From: Quillaja saponaria
Taxonomy: Eukaryota; Streptophyta; Magnoliopsida; Fabales; Quillajaceae
DNA: 64,000 nt
Assembly (NCBI GenBank): GCA_029379385.1
Contig: CM055607.1
Span: forward strand, 15,562,001-15,626,000
Reading direction: 5' to 3'
A model generated the notes under the pieces. That model saw only the letters and a program-made list of their open reading frames with translations, searched no databases and was not told where the DNA came from. Below are positions 41,033 to 52,500 of the stretch, piece by piece; the first letter of the stretch is position 1, and every line of letters starts with the position of its first letter. A program made the translations under genes and the position numbers.

Positions 41033-42115
41033 GAGAAATGTACACATAACCCCCTTGTGGTATAGTTTATTTCCAAAATTTAACATGTGATTCATTTTGT
41101 CCAAAATCACCTCCTGCACTTTTGATAAAATTGTCCCTTGACAAAATCTGTTACATTTAACTTTTAAAACACCCGTGTCCAATGCATATAAGTAGACCAT
41201 TGCCTCAACCTGCATTTTTTTCTGCCCAAACTCTGAAATCCCTAATTTCTTCCCCAAACCTCAAATCCCTAAATCCCCAATTGCTTCCACTGATTCCCTT
41301 TGAAGGATGGATTAGAGTTACTGACAAAGAAGATAGAAGTGGTGAAATTTATATACTTTCATGCCCAAATCAGTCATTGCAATGGAAAAAGAATCTTTAT
41401 CCACCAACATTACAAGGAAAATGAGTGTGGTGTGATTGGTCTATCTTGCACATTTCAAACTACAAGTCTCAATGGATAGAATAATGGAACCAAAATACCT
41501 TGCATCCAAGTTACGTCTCCATAATGCAAGTCTTTACTTCATGACTACAATACCTCTGCAACAAATATGGAAAGATTGTAACTTGTAAATACACTAACAT
41601 TTTTAAAAACAACACCAATCTTAAGGTAACCTATGTAGAACACATCTTCTCTGACATACTTGGGCTAATATGGTTGATTCATTTATCTTGGTCTTTTACA
41701 TTTAATCATCAACAAATTGTTAATTTAGTGGATCAGTAATATAGCTTCTCAGTTCAGCCTACAAAGACTTTCTTAATTATCTTTCGAATGGTTGGGGTTG
41801 CAGTTACATATAACAATTGAAACAAAACAACCATGGTTAGGTGAGAAAGACATAGACGGAGTGCAGAAGTAAGGATTTGGGGACTTAGGGATTTGAGGTT
41901 TGAGGAAGAAATTGGAGATTTTAAAGTTTAGGTTGAAAAAATGCAGAACGGTCTACTCACGTGCATGGACGTGGATTTTTTAAAAGTTAAATTGAATAGA
42001 TTCTATCAATGGACAATTTTATCTAAAGCACAAGGGATGGTTTTGGACAAAATGAAACACATGTTAAATTTTGGAAATAAGCTATACCATAGGGGGGGTT
42101 ATGTGTACTTTACTC
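41033..42115. mobile_element. Long-TIR Mutator-like element, 1083 bp
   Basis: The left end is GAGAAATGTACACATAACCC; the right end in reverse complement is GAGTAAAGTACACATAACCC. The inverted similarity extends about 280 bases on each side, through the CAAAATTTAACATGTG and AAATCCCTAA regions. A perfect 9-bp target duplication, TTATTTCTT, flanks it (41024-41032 and 42116-42124). Long TIRs plus a 9-bp duplication are diagnostic of Mutator-like elements. No transposase is present, so it is non-autonomous. It is nested in the CACTA-type element. Confidence 0.9.
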
Positions 42116-43497
42116 TTATTTCTTTTTCATACGCATTCCACTAATTGTGACTTGTAACAACTTGTTTAGGTTGCTAAACACAAAAGGGTCCCACGCCCAA
42201 CTAAGTTTTTCACTTCTTTCTCCCAATACCCCCTTTAACACCACCCTTAATTCTGCATAATTTAGCTTATACAACCATACAAATCTTTTCTTTTACTTCC
42301 TGAAGTACTCAAATAAGTTTCACCAACCCAAATAAAAAAATAGAAGATGCCTTAAATCAAGGACATCCATAACTTTAAAATTAGCTATTGAAAATATGGG
42401 TTTTCCTAAAATATCTGAGCCCTTACAATTCTCTAAAAGAAAAATCTCATTTCAAGTCTCCAAAACAATTACAAACTATAGTAAAACCAAAAACAAATAT
42501 ATCTATTTCCAAAAGTTCACAAAATATGTATTTACACATAACCAATTCAAAATACAAAATATAGGCTTTGCTTAAATATATGAAACCTTGACAAGAATCA
42601 AGGAAATGCAAAAGTATTTTTCTATGCTTGAGTCAACCTTGTAAAACTTACACTTCCAATTCATCCATAAAATTAGAATCAACATGAATCAGTTTTACAA
42701 ATACTAATTCCCCAAAAATTCATAACAAGGCATAGAATAAGGTTCTAACACAAAATAAAAACCCAATTGATCAAACCATTAAACTAGCTACAACCCATAA
42801 AATTCAACACCACTTTATATAGATAAACAAATCAATCAATCAATGTCAAATAATAGACTAGTATAGTCGAAAAACCATAAAAGCAAATTCCAACATATAC
42901 CTACAAACCAACCACCATCGAAGAAGGACGCTCTACAAGACAAATGATGACATCCGAAGATCCTTGATACCACTGGAGTTTAGGCCTACGACGAAAATGT
43001 TTAGATAGATAGAGTAGAAGAAGAAAATTGCAAATGGGGAAGAATGAGGAAATTAGGGTTTAAAATTGGGTAAAAGTATTAGCGACAACATTCCATATAT
43101 GTTGTCACTGAATGTCGCAATTAATAATATCAAAAATGAAATTTTAAAACAACATTTGCATTAACAATCATTATAGCCAATAAGAACCACATTATCGCTT
43201 ACATATAAAAGAGAAATAAAAAATGGAGGGAATCTATCAACAACAATAATCATTGTCATTAATAGTTAAAAAATCTTATACAAGTAGTTTCTCACCGTTT
43301 CACTCAAAATCTACTTCTCATTAACAACATGGAATAATTTATTAGCAGTAGGATATTAAATTTTTTTGACTTTATATACGACAATTATATTATTTTCGTA
43401 AATGACTAAATTACTGTCACTGATACTTCTTATCAGCGACATCTTATCCTCAACAAGGTTTTGCTATCGTTAATGTTAAACATTTCTTGTACTGTTA

Positions 43498-46400
43498 ATT
43501 TACGTTATTTCTTTCTTTTTCTTGATTAGTTTTAGCATTTGGATGCTCTGTTATTGAAATAAATTATGAGAGATAATGAACAAGATGACATGGAAAAAAA
43601 AAAAAAAAAAACACAGAAAAATATACAAATGCTAATAAATAATCTTCCTAACATATTTTACTTATATATTTTTTGTTTGTTTACTTTTATTATCATTTCT
43701 TATAATTATACTTATATATATTTTATTATTTTTTATTCTTACATTTACTTTTATTATTTATTAATCATTTTATTTTATTTTAATATTATAACTAATTTAT
43801 TAATATTATTTTATTTTATTTTTTATGTTATAATTATTTTATTTATACACAAATTTTTTATTTAATTATTTATATTATTTAATCATTTATTTTATAGTAA
43901 CTAATTATTTAACTAAAATTATATTATTTGTTTTCATATATTATATTTGTACTATTTAATGTGATATAGAAGCATTTTTGTCATATGACTCAAATTAAGT
44001 GATTTATTATTATTTTATTTATGTATAATTATTTATATTAATAACTATTTTATATTTTTTTTATTTAATGTGACATGGAGGGTATTTTTGCCATTTAAAT
44101 AATAAAATGAATTATTATTTATTTATTTTAATAATTATTAGATAATTTATTTTTTTATTTATGTATTTTTATTCCTTTTATTATTTGTAAAATTTTATTG
44201 AATTATTTATTTTATATGATGTGTGGGTATTTTTGTTATCTGATTGAACTCATAAACTGATCTAATAGAAATAAGAATGAAAAATTTTACCCATAGAAGA
44301 ATTTAACAATTCTTACTTTTATGAAATAAAAATACTAGAATAAAATGAGTATTCCTAGACTAAATACATATAAAATTCTATACAATATTGCCTAAAATAA
44401 AATGACCATTGCTTGTACCAAACTTGCCTGCCTAGGAGATTGTAATTTATCTCACCTTAACTACCTCCACTTATGTGTTAATTTTGTAAATTTTCACCAT
44501 ACATTATTACAATAATGCCCCGACTAAATAAACCTCTATTACGTCAGACCCAATAATTATGAGTTTTATTTCAATTTTATTTATTTATGATGTTTTAATA
44601 AATTATAATCCTAGAAAGGCTGAAATTTTTCAATAGATAGTAGATCTAAAATGAAAGTCTAAATTTATAATTTTATTTTTCATTTCTGTTATGTTTAATA
44701 TAGTTTTTTTTTGTTGGGTATCTAATGCGTGTTTTTTTGTTCTTAAAATGTGCAAGAATTGTATTTAATTATTTCTATATTTTACACGGTTCTCAAAAGA
44801 TGGGTAAAAATATGAAGTAAAAAATATAATTGATTTTTACTAATTTATATATATAATAAAGTAATCAATTTTCACCAATTTCTTCTTATTAAAAATATTT
44901 CTACTAATTTTTTTTATTCAAAAAATTGAAAGACATTCAAACACGTTATTTGAGAGAAGTAAGAGTTGTTTTAGTTCTGATAGTGTAATAATATGAGGTG
45001 AGAATTATAAAACTAATAAATAATTATCGTTTACAATTGGAGCTAGTTGAGTAATTGCTAAAAGAGCTGCCTTACGAAGTGATTCCTTCGTCATAAATCT
45101 ATGTTAAGTTTTTAGTGGTAACAGTAAAATTTATAATTCTCCCTTCTCCCGTAGCCCTAGGACCCAGCTATGATCATTGATCATTACCAGCACTGTCAAA
45201 TTTTGTTAGACTGAGTCGGCTGCGCAATGGAGTAGAGCCAGGGGGGGGGAGTGTACTCAAACGGCGCCGAACATGGACCATTGGATATTAGTAGTAATGT
45301 CGTTCATATCATCTTTTACAAGTTTTTTTCATAAACACAATTAAATGTAGCTGTAATTTGTAGGGATTTGCATCTCTCCCATGTCAGAGAATGTCCTGTT
45401 TAGAGAGAATCATTTTTCTCTCAAAAAACATATCTAGTTAAATTACGATTTTATTTCTATCTCTGTAGCAGCCTCTCGCTAATTATATTACGATTTTATT
45501 TCTATCTCTAAGTCTGCCTCTTGCCACATATCTTTCTCCTGTTCTTCAAGAAAAACCAATATATAGAGCAGCACCATTTATTTAGGCCACGTTTGCTTGA
45601 ACTAGAAAAATGCGAGGGAGAAAGAGAGAGGGGAGAAAAGGGATTTAAAAGCTTGACAATGCAAATTAGATGAAATTCTGAAGAAGTCCACATCTGGTGA
45701 GGAACTGTGTTCAATTTGCTGACAAGACTGAAAGTGAGGAAGGGAAGGGTCCCAGTGGTTTAAATCATACCTCAAATACAAAATACGCATAATGGAAAAA
45801 CTAAGCTTACAAGTAAATGGAAATTATATGAATAAATACATTATCCCCTTTGTAAAAGGGTATAGACCTGAAGGCCTACCACATCAACGGACGAAACAGT
45901 CCAAGCCCAAATTGCCTCATCGGACAGGAATCTGTCCCAAGAGAACAGTGTGAACTCATAAAATTCAACAAGTACATATTCAATTGCCAAGCAATACTAT
46001 ACCATAACCCCATATATATATACATATAATTTCAGCATATATAGGGTGGGCGAGTTGGGGGTGCAGTTATCTGATACAAGACACCTGAAATATCCACCAT
46101 TACAGTATTACCACTGCCGCCTGATGAGTATATCCAAACAAAATCTCTGCTTTTTTTGAACTTGAAAGACAGTACACCAAGCCTTGTGCTTTTCTCCCTT
46201 ATTCTCAACCAGAATGAAATTGTTGGAACATTGTCTTTAAGGATAACATGTACCTCTTTCGAACCAAAACTATTTAAGTTACAAAATGCTTAACAAAGAG
46301 CATCTGGGAAAAACAAGCTATGCATATTCTCTTTTATCTTATCTAACAAAGGTATAGAACAAAATATAACAGCATCATTATATAGACTGATTATTACAGA

Positions 46401-46565
46401 ACCATAGAGAACAATTTACCTACTGCAAAAAAGAAGAAGAAAAAAGAACCAAATGACATCCTCCAATGGTTAAATTCCTTTAGAAATACAAGCTGTATGA
46501 TAAATTCCAACTCGAATATTCCGGGGCCTCCGGCACCAGTAAACAAGTTCTCATTTTCCTTGTTG
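43498..46565. other. Spacer and 3' flank of F-box/PP2 gene
   Basis: 43630-44230 is an extremely AT-rich tract made of TTTAT-type words. A 23-base direct repeat, ATTACGATTTTATTTCTATC..., occurs near 45441 and 45487. The last few hundred bases before 46566 are the probable 3' UTR of the F-box/PP2 gene. No gene is supported. Confidence 0.5.
43630..44230. repeat. Extreme AT-rich low-complexity tract
   Basis: Almost entirely A and T, built from repeated TTATTTTATT-like words. The long reading frame here is a composition artefact. Such tracts can act as matrix-attachment or DNA-unwinding regions, but nothing here proves it. Confidence 0.7.
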
Positions 46566-49500
46566 CTATTTCAAAACCCCTCTTCTCTTGCACTCTTTCA
46601 AGTAACTGGGAATAATAAATACTGAGTCTACACAAAGCCCGCCTTTGGAATGTGTGCAATCAATCTGTTTCAGGGAGAATTTAACTTCAGTTGCAGGTTC
46701 TGCCTCATTAACAATAATCTCGCCCACCTTGTAATCTATCCAACATCCACGCTTATGATTTCCATAAGCATCATCGTGTTCATTCTCGTCCAAACAGCAT
46801 TCACATGATGCCTGCTGACCATCAGAAGTTGACAACTCAAATCGTACTGGTTTTATATCCCAACCATGGGTATGGTCAAAGTAGCAGACACGTCTTCCAA
46901 GCCTCTTGGAAAGTTTTCCAAGGTGAAGCCTGAAGGAGAGAGTATAGATATCAGGAGGAAAAGGAAACTTTACCACCCCATCTACTTCAAACCACCATAT
47001 CTGCTGCAAGTAAGCGACGGTTTGGAACCTGAAATTAATGAGTAATCCTTAACACGATGTCTCAAAGAGCATTATAATTTGACTGTAAAGAATCACATAC
47101 AAAAAACACAGAAATGAGATTATATCGATGAAAGGAAATTGGAGCAGGTTTCTTGGGAGTAATAATCTGCAAAAAATAAGGAATAGAATTGATGCAGAAA
47201 AAGTTTCCACCATATCTATTTGCAATAAGTTTTCTAAGGGACATAAAATAACCACCAGCTCAAAACTTCAGAAAATCTAGAACTAAAAATCCTCAACCCA
47301 CTTGGATGGACAACAAAAACTGTTGCTGCATACTTTCTGTACATAGCTTAAGACAAAAGTACAAGTGGAATTTGATTCTTCAAGGGATACAAATTTGAGG
47401 TAAACATTTGATTCATGTAAGAGTTTTGATTTGTCTAAACCAGGAACACAGAATAATATGTTGGCGTATAACAAGTTTAATCAGCTGCAATGAGGAAAAA
47501 AAAAAAAAAAAACTTTTTATTGAGTGATTCAACAAGTTTGATCAGCTGCATTAACCAAAGAACATGACTTGGCTTCTCAGCCCCTAAAGAATATCAACCA
47601 ACAAACAAACAGGTTACAGTGCCACAAAAAAAAAAAAAAATTCTTAAGAGTATGCTCTATTATGTAACAAATTGCACAGGGTTTAAGGGCTGGATCCTCA
47701 TCATCAATAACTAACTTTGAAAGTCTTACTTGTTTGGTTGGTCCTATTGGATATTTGAATGGGACTCAAGATCCATTCAGGATTATATCCATGAATTAAA
47801 ATAATGATATTATATTGTACTACTTAGAAGATCAAAGCAAGGGTTAATAACTAATTAAAACTACGGAAACGTGATTTGAAGCTTGAGACTCTAGAATCTA
47901 GATCACTTAGAAGTAGAACTTCTCATGAGCATGTGCAGGACACAGCACCACACTTTGCAAGTCAACAGCAGTCAAGAATGGTTTGATAGACTAGTCTAAT
48001 ATTCTTGGAATCATAAGACAATCATTGAAAAGGATGGTGAAACCAAGGAGAGTAAAGTTTATAGAACCAAGGCTGGTTGGATGAAGTCAGCAAAGAGGAC
48101 TTTTGCTTTAGTATGTGTTTGTGTTGTGTTTATCTCACAGTCTATAATTTATGATTCTTGATTCTTGGCTATTTAGATAAGACCATAAATTTATCCTTCA
48201 ACAGGGAGGAAAATCAAATCTTATCAATACCAAGAAAGCTCGATAGTTTCAGCTTCCGCATAGTATTGTTTAACGCCAAGATAAACCTGAAGAGAGATTT
48301 GTTAGCTATCCAATAAGAAGCCACACTCTCTTGGGGTCAAAGTTAACATCCCTCTTATGGACTGATGTTATTTTCTACCAAATTATATAAAACTGTAGAT
48401 TCCTTCTAACCATTTTTCTTGACCATAGACAAATGGAGATAGATGAGTTGATTTTAGAGAAAATATCTTCATGTATTAATTCAAAAAATCACAACCTATA
48501 TATACTCCTAGAGGTAAATACATCTCTCATGCCCATCTTGCAAGCAATAGAATGAAAATCACAACTACCAAGACCTTTCATCAGATATTAGCAAGCTGAT
48601 TCTCAAATCTTAAAAAAGATACGATATACAAATTAATCTCATATCCAATTTTAGCATAAGAAGTCTCTCCCAAGCTAGCCTAAGATATAGCATTAGCTTC
48701 TTTAGTCCACAGCAACTCATAAGTGTCATGTGCCATTGCTCTATACTCTGCTTCTGCACTTGATCTGGCAACTAAAATCTGCTTCTTAGTTCTCCATCAA
48801 GCTAGATTTCCACCAACAAATATGTAATATCTTAAAGTAGATCTCCTATCGTAAAGTGACCCAGCCTAGTCAACATCGATATATGCTTCAATCTTTAAGC
48901 TTCCATGATTCTCAAACAAAAGTCCATTTCCAAAAAAAGATTTCAAGTATCTCAATATGCGACGAACTACATCTAAGTGAGTGGAATGCGGATCATGCAC
49001 AATTGACTCACCATATTGACAGCATAAACTATGGTTGGCCGAGTGTGAGATAGATAAATCAACTTCCCAAACCAATCTCTGATAACTCTCCCTATCAACA
49101 TGTTCCCCACATCATTCTGCAGTTTGAAATTAGCTTGAATAGGCTGACAATTAGCTTCAATAGGCATGTTAGCAGGCCTGCATCCAAGCATACCAATCTC
49201 CTCCAAAAGGTCAAGACCACATATCCTTTTGTGTGTTTGTATGTGTTAGTCTTGTTTATTGAGTTGGGGTAAAGCTTCGTGGTGCGACCCATTGGATAAT
49301 TACAACTTGAGAGCAACTTAAAAATTAAGTTTTAGTTCACGTCGTGGAGAAATGGGCCAACAGGTCCATTCCGTAGCAAAAGAACAAAGCAAGGGGTTCG
49401 GGGGAACAGTGAATTTCAATCTCTTCAGTAAGGACGTAGGCTAGATTAAGCCGAATCTCAATACATCATGTGTTCTTTCTTTTGATTGTTTTCGTTTTTC

Positions 49501-52500
49501 AATTCTAGATTTCATTCTATTCTCACTTCTATTTAACACTTCAGAATAAGAAAATATTCATTTTAGACTGAGCTACTTCAATTCCCAAAAAGTACCTGAG
49601 TGTTAAATCTGGACACTTCTACAGGATTAATCTCCTGTCATAACTATATCATCAACATAAACAATGAGAACAGTAATCTTCTCATTGCAATGTTTAATAA
49701 ACATAGTGTGATCAGCATCACTCTGTTGATACCCAAAAAATAACATTCCCTGCTAAATCTATTAAATTATGCTCTAGGAGACTGTTAAAGACCATATAAC
49801 GACTTCTTCAACTTGCTTTCTTCAGTCTTCTAACAAGGAAAATAAAAAAGAATCTTCATGTAAACTTCCTCAGCAAGATCTTCATGCAAGAACACATTCT
49901 TGCCATCCAATTGCTGCAAATCCAAACCAAGATTTGCAACACAAGAGATAACAACTCTAATGGAATTCATTTTAGCAACAAGAGCAAAAATGCCTTGATA
50001 ATCTACATCATAATTTTGAGAGAATCCCTTTGCAACTAGTCTCACTTTGTATCTTTCAACTGTACCATCAGCTCACCTTTTAATAGTAAAGACCTATTTA
50101 CAGGCTAACTGCTCGTTTTTCCTTAAGAATACTAGTAAGTTCCTAAGTATCATTTTTGGAAAGGGCTTTATTTCTTCAACCATGGCATCCTTCCATTTAT
50201 GTTCATTAAGTGGTTTTTTCCAACCCTGTGGAATGGATACAAATGACAAAGAAGACAAGAAAGCTCAATAGGATGGAGACAAATAGTTGTATGAGACATG
50301 GTTAAAAATAGGATGATGGGTACATATTATGACTCCTTTTCTATTTGTAATAGGAAGATCGAGATAATCAACAATAAGAGTATCACAAGGTAAATTTGAA
50401 GAAGAATGAGTAGTAGCAAAAAACATGATAAAAATAAAATAAAATTAAGTTACACGTATAAATGAGCTGTGAGCAACAAGACAAACAACACTTTGAGGAA
50501 ATTGGAAAATCCTTGTCAGAAACTTGCAAAATTAACATCAAAGTTTATATACGAATCCAATAACAATATAGTCAAGACATTCAACTTTAATCCTCATAGC
50601 AGAATCCTTCTATACCTCGAGGAAGGTTTTTCCTTACCAAGAAACATTCGTTACTACTTCTAAATGGAATATGAATAACTAATCATAAGATTCTCACAAC
50701 TTTCAAGTCCTTGGATGAGTGTTTACATGCCTCAAGATTTTTATAATAATAACATGTTTACAAGTTGTTACGTGTTTATAGTCTCACATTGTTTAGATAT
50801 GGTAGCCTCTGTGTTATGGTTTAGTTTTAATATGAGTAAAGGTTATGGGTGTAGCCTTAAATATTCAAGCTATAACCTGTTCTCCCTCTATTTTCATAAC
50901 ATGGTATTAGAGCAGGTTTGATCTAAATACTAGTTTTTTGTTCTTTGTTCTAGCCACCTAAAAATATTCAATCATAAAGAAGAAGAAAAGGTATTTGTAC
51001 CCGTCAATCATTCATTCTAGGATTTTACTAAAACCCTCTTCTGTTTTAGGGTTTGACAACCTAATATGTTGACATCAATGGGCTTTTTATTTAATTCTGC
51101 ATGAACAGTGCCGCAAACAATGTTGTGAACATTGCCGGTGCAGCTGTTTTGCTGGTTATTTTTTATGTTCAATTTTAGTTCTTTGGTCGTTTTGGTTTTT
51201 TGACACAACCTTATTTAAGTTTGAAGAGTTTCAACATTCTCCCTTTGTTGATGCAAATACATATTTGTATAGGAGTATTTTGGGTCTTTACTCTTTAGGA
51301 GTACATATGTTGTAATTGCTTGAATCAATACAAGATATTTTCTACAAAACTCAACTTGTATCACTGCAACCAACTCCCACTACCACCACCACCGTTGACC
51401 GGCGTTGACCGGCGTTGCCCAACGTTGATCGGCAACAAAACTTGAAAAGTTTTGGACATAAATTTTTGCAACCCTCTGCTAATCAAAACCCCAAGATTGT
51501 GTCCCAATACTCCTTCCTTTGAAAGGTCAAATTCATGTTTTCTTATCCGTAATCTAGGCTTTATGATCTATGAAATTTTGCTATCTAAGAAGTTTTCAGA
51601 TGGTTTGATATACTCCTAGGGCTCACTTGGCTCCGATTTGGATGTCGTAATATACCCTTAAAGCTGACTTGGAAAGAAATACGTTTTTGGAAGGATTGGC
51701 TGCAGATTTGGAAGAGAAAAAGGCTTTGGAGGGTGTTTAGGTTGGCTATTTTTTGGGTCTGGCTTGTGTCGTTGGCTGTTTTTGGGCCAGCTGGCTGGTT
51801 ATTGTGAAGCTGGTTTCCTTGTGTACGATTTGTTTAGGTTTTTCCTAGTTGTGGTTCCTTTTTGCTGCGGAATGAATCTGATTTGTATTGTGTTTCCGTG
51901 ATTTCAGTTGGTTTCTATCACTCAAACTGGTGCCAAAGATGACCTAGGAATGATACAGTTGCCCTAAAAGTTATTTTTAGGAAGGGAGAGCTATTTGGGA
52001 GCTTCTTTGTTGCGATTTATTTATTTTGTTAAGCTTTTTGACTGAGAGTCTTTGTTGGGGAACAAGACTACAGGTTGTTGCCATGGAGTTTAACGAAGGT
52101 CAGCCCTAGGGTAATGAACTGGTAGGTCATAGTGATAAGAATTATATTCCTCTTAGTAAAGAAGAATTGCAATATCTCAAGCACTTGTTAGCTAGACTAG
52201 ATTGCAATTCTCATATGGCATATTCCTTAGGTTTTGCTACTACTTCCAATACACATCTCTCTATTGAGTCACAACCCTAGATTATAGACTCTGGTGTCTT
52301 AGATCATATGACGGGTACCTTTAGTAGTTGCCCTTCATATTTTCCTAGTTCAAGTAAAAAAAATGTTAAAGTAGCCAATGATTCCTTATCATCCATTTCA
52401 GGAAAAGGTTCCATTCTTACTCCTTCCATAACCTTATCCTCAATACACATTTCTCTGTTGAGTCATAAACCTAGATTATAGACTCTAGTGTCTTAGATCA

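Larger units (their letters stand above)
38045..43494. mobile_element. Non-autonomous CACTA-type element, 5.45 kb
   Basis: The left end is CACTACAAGTAAAGTCAC; the right end in reverse complement is CAGTACAAGAAATGTT. A perfect 3-bp duplication, TTA, flanks it (38042-38044 and 43495-43497). Both subterminal zones carry many copies of GTCACTAA/TCAGTGACA/TTAGCGACA motifs in both orientations. No transposase was recognised. The interior holds a 160-bp tandem array, a 77-bp duplication and a nested long-TIR element. The third base of the right CACTA terminus has changed. Confidence 0.85.

Noticed and set aside
15275..43494. A novel functional gene cluster in the long gene-poor centre
   Set aside because: Every coding-like block there is a recognisable retrotransposon or transposase domain broken by stops; no host gene or new system is supported.
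43566..43865. 99-codon frame rich in Tyr, Ile and Phe
   Set aside because: Product of the AT-rich low-complexity tract; the amino-acid composition follows the base composition.
46566..47028. F-box/PP2 gene as a broken gene lacking its middle exon
   Set aside because: No middle exon exists near exon 3, but it was found intact at 59527-59645 next to exon 1, with matching splice phases, so the gene is complete.
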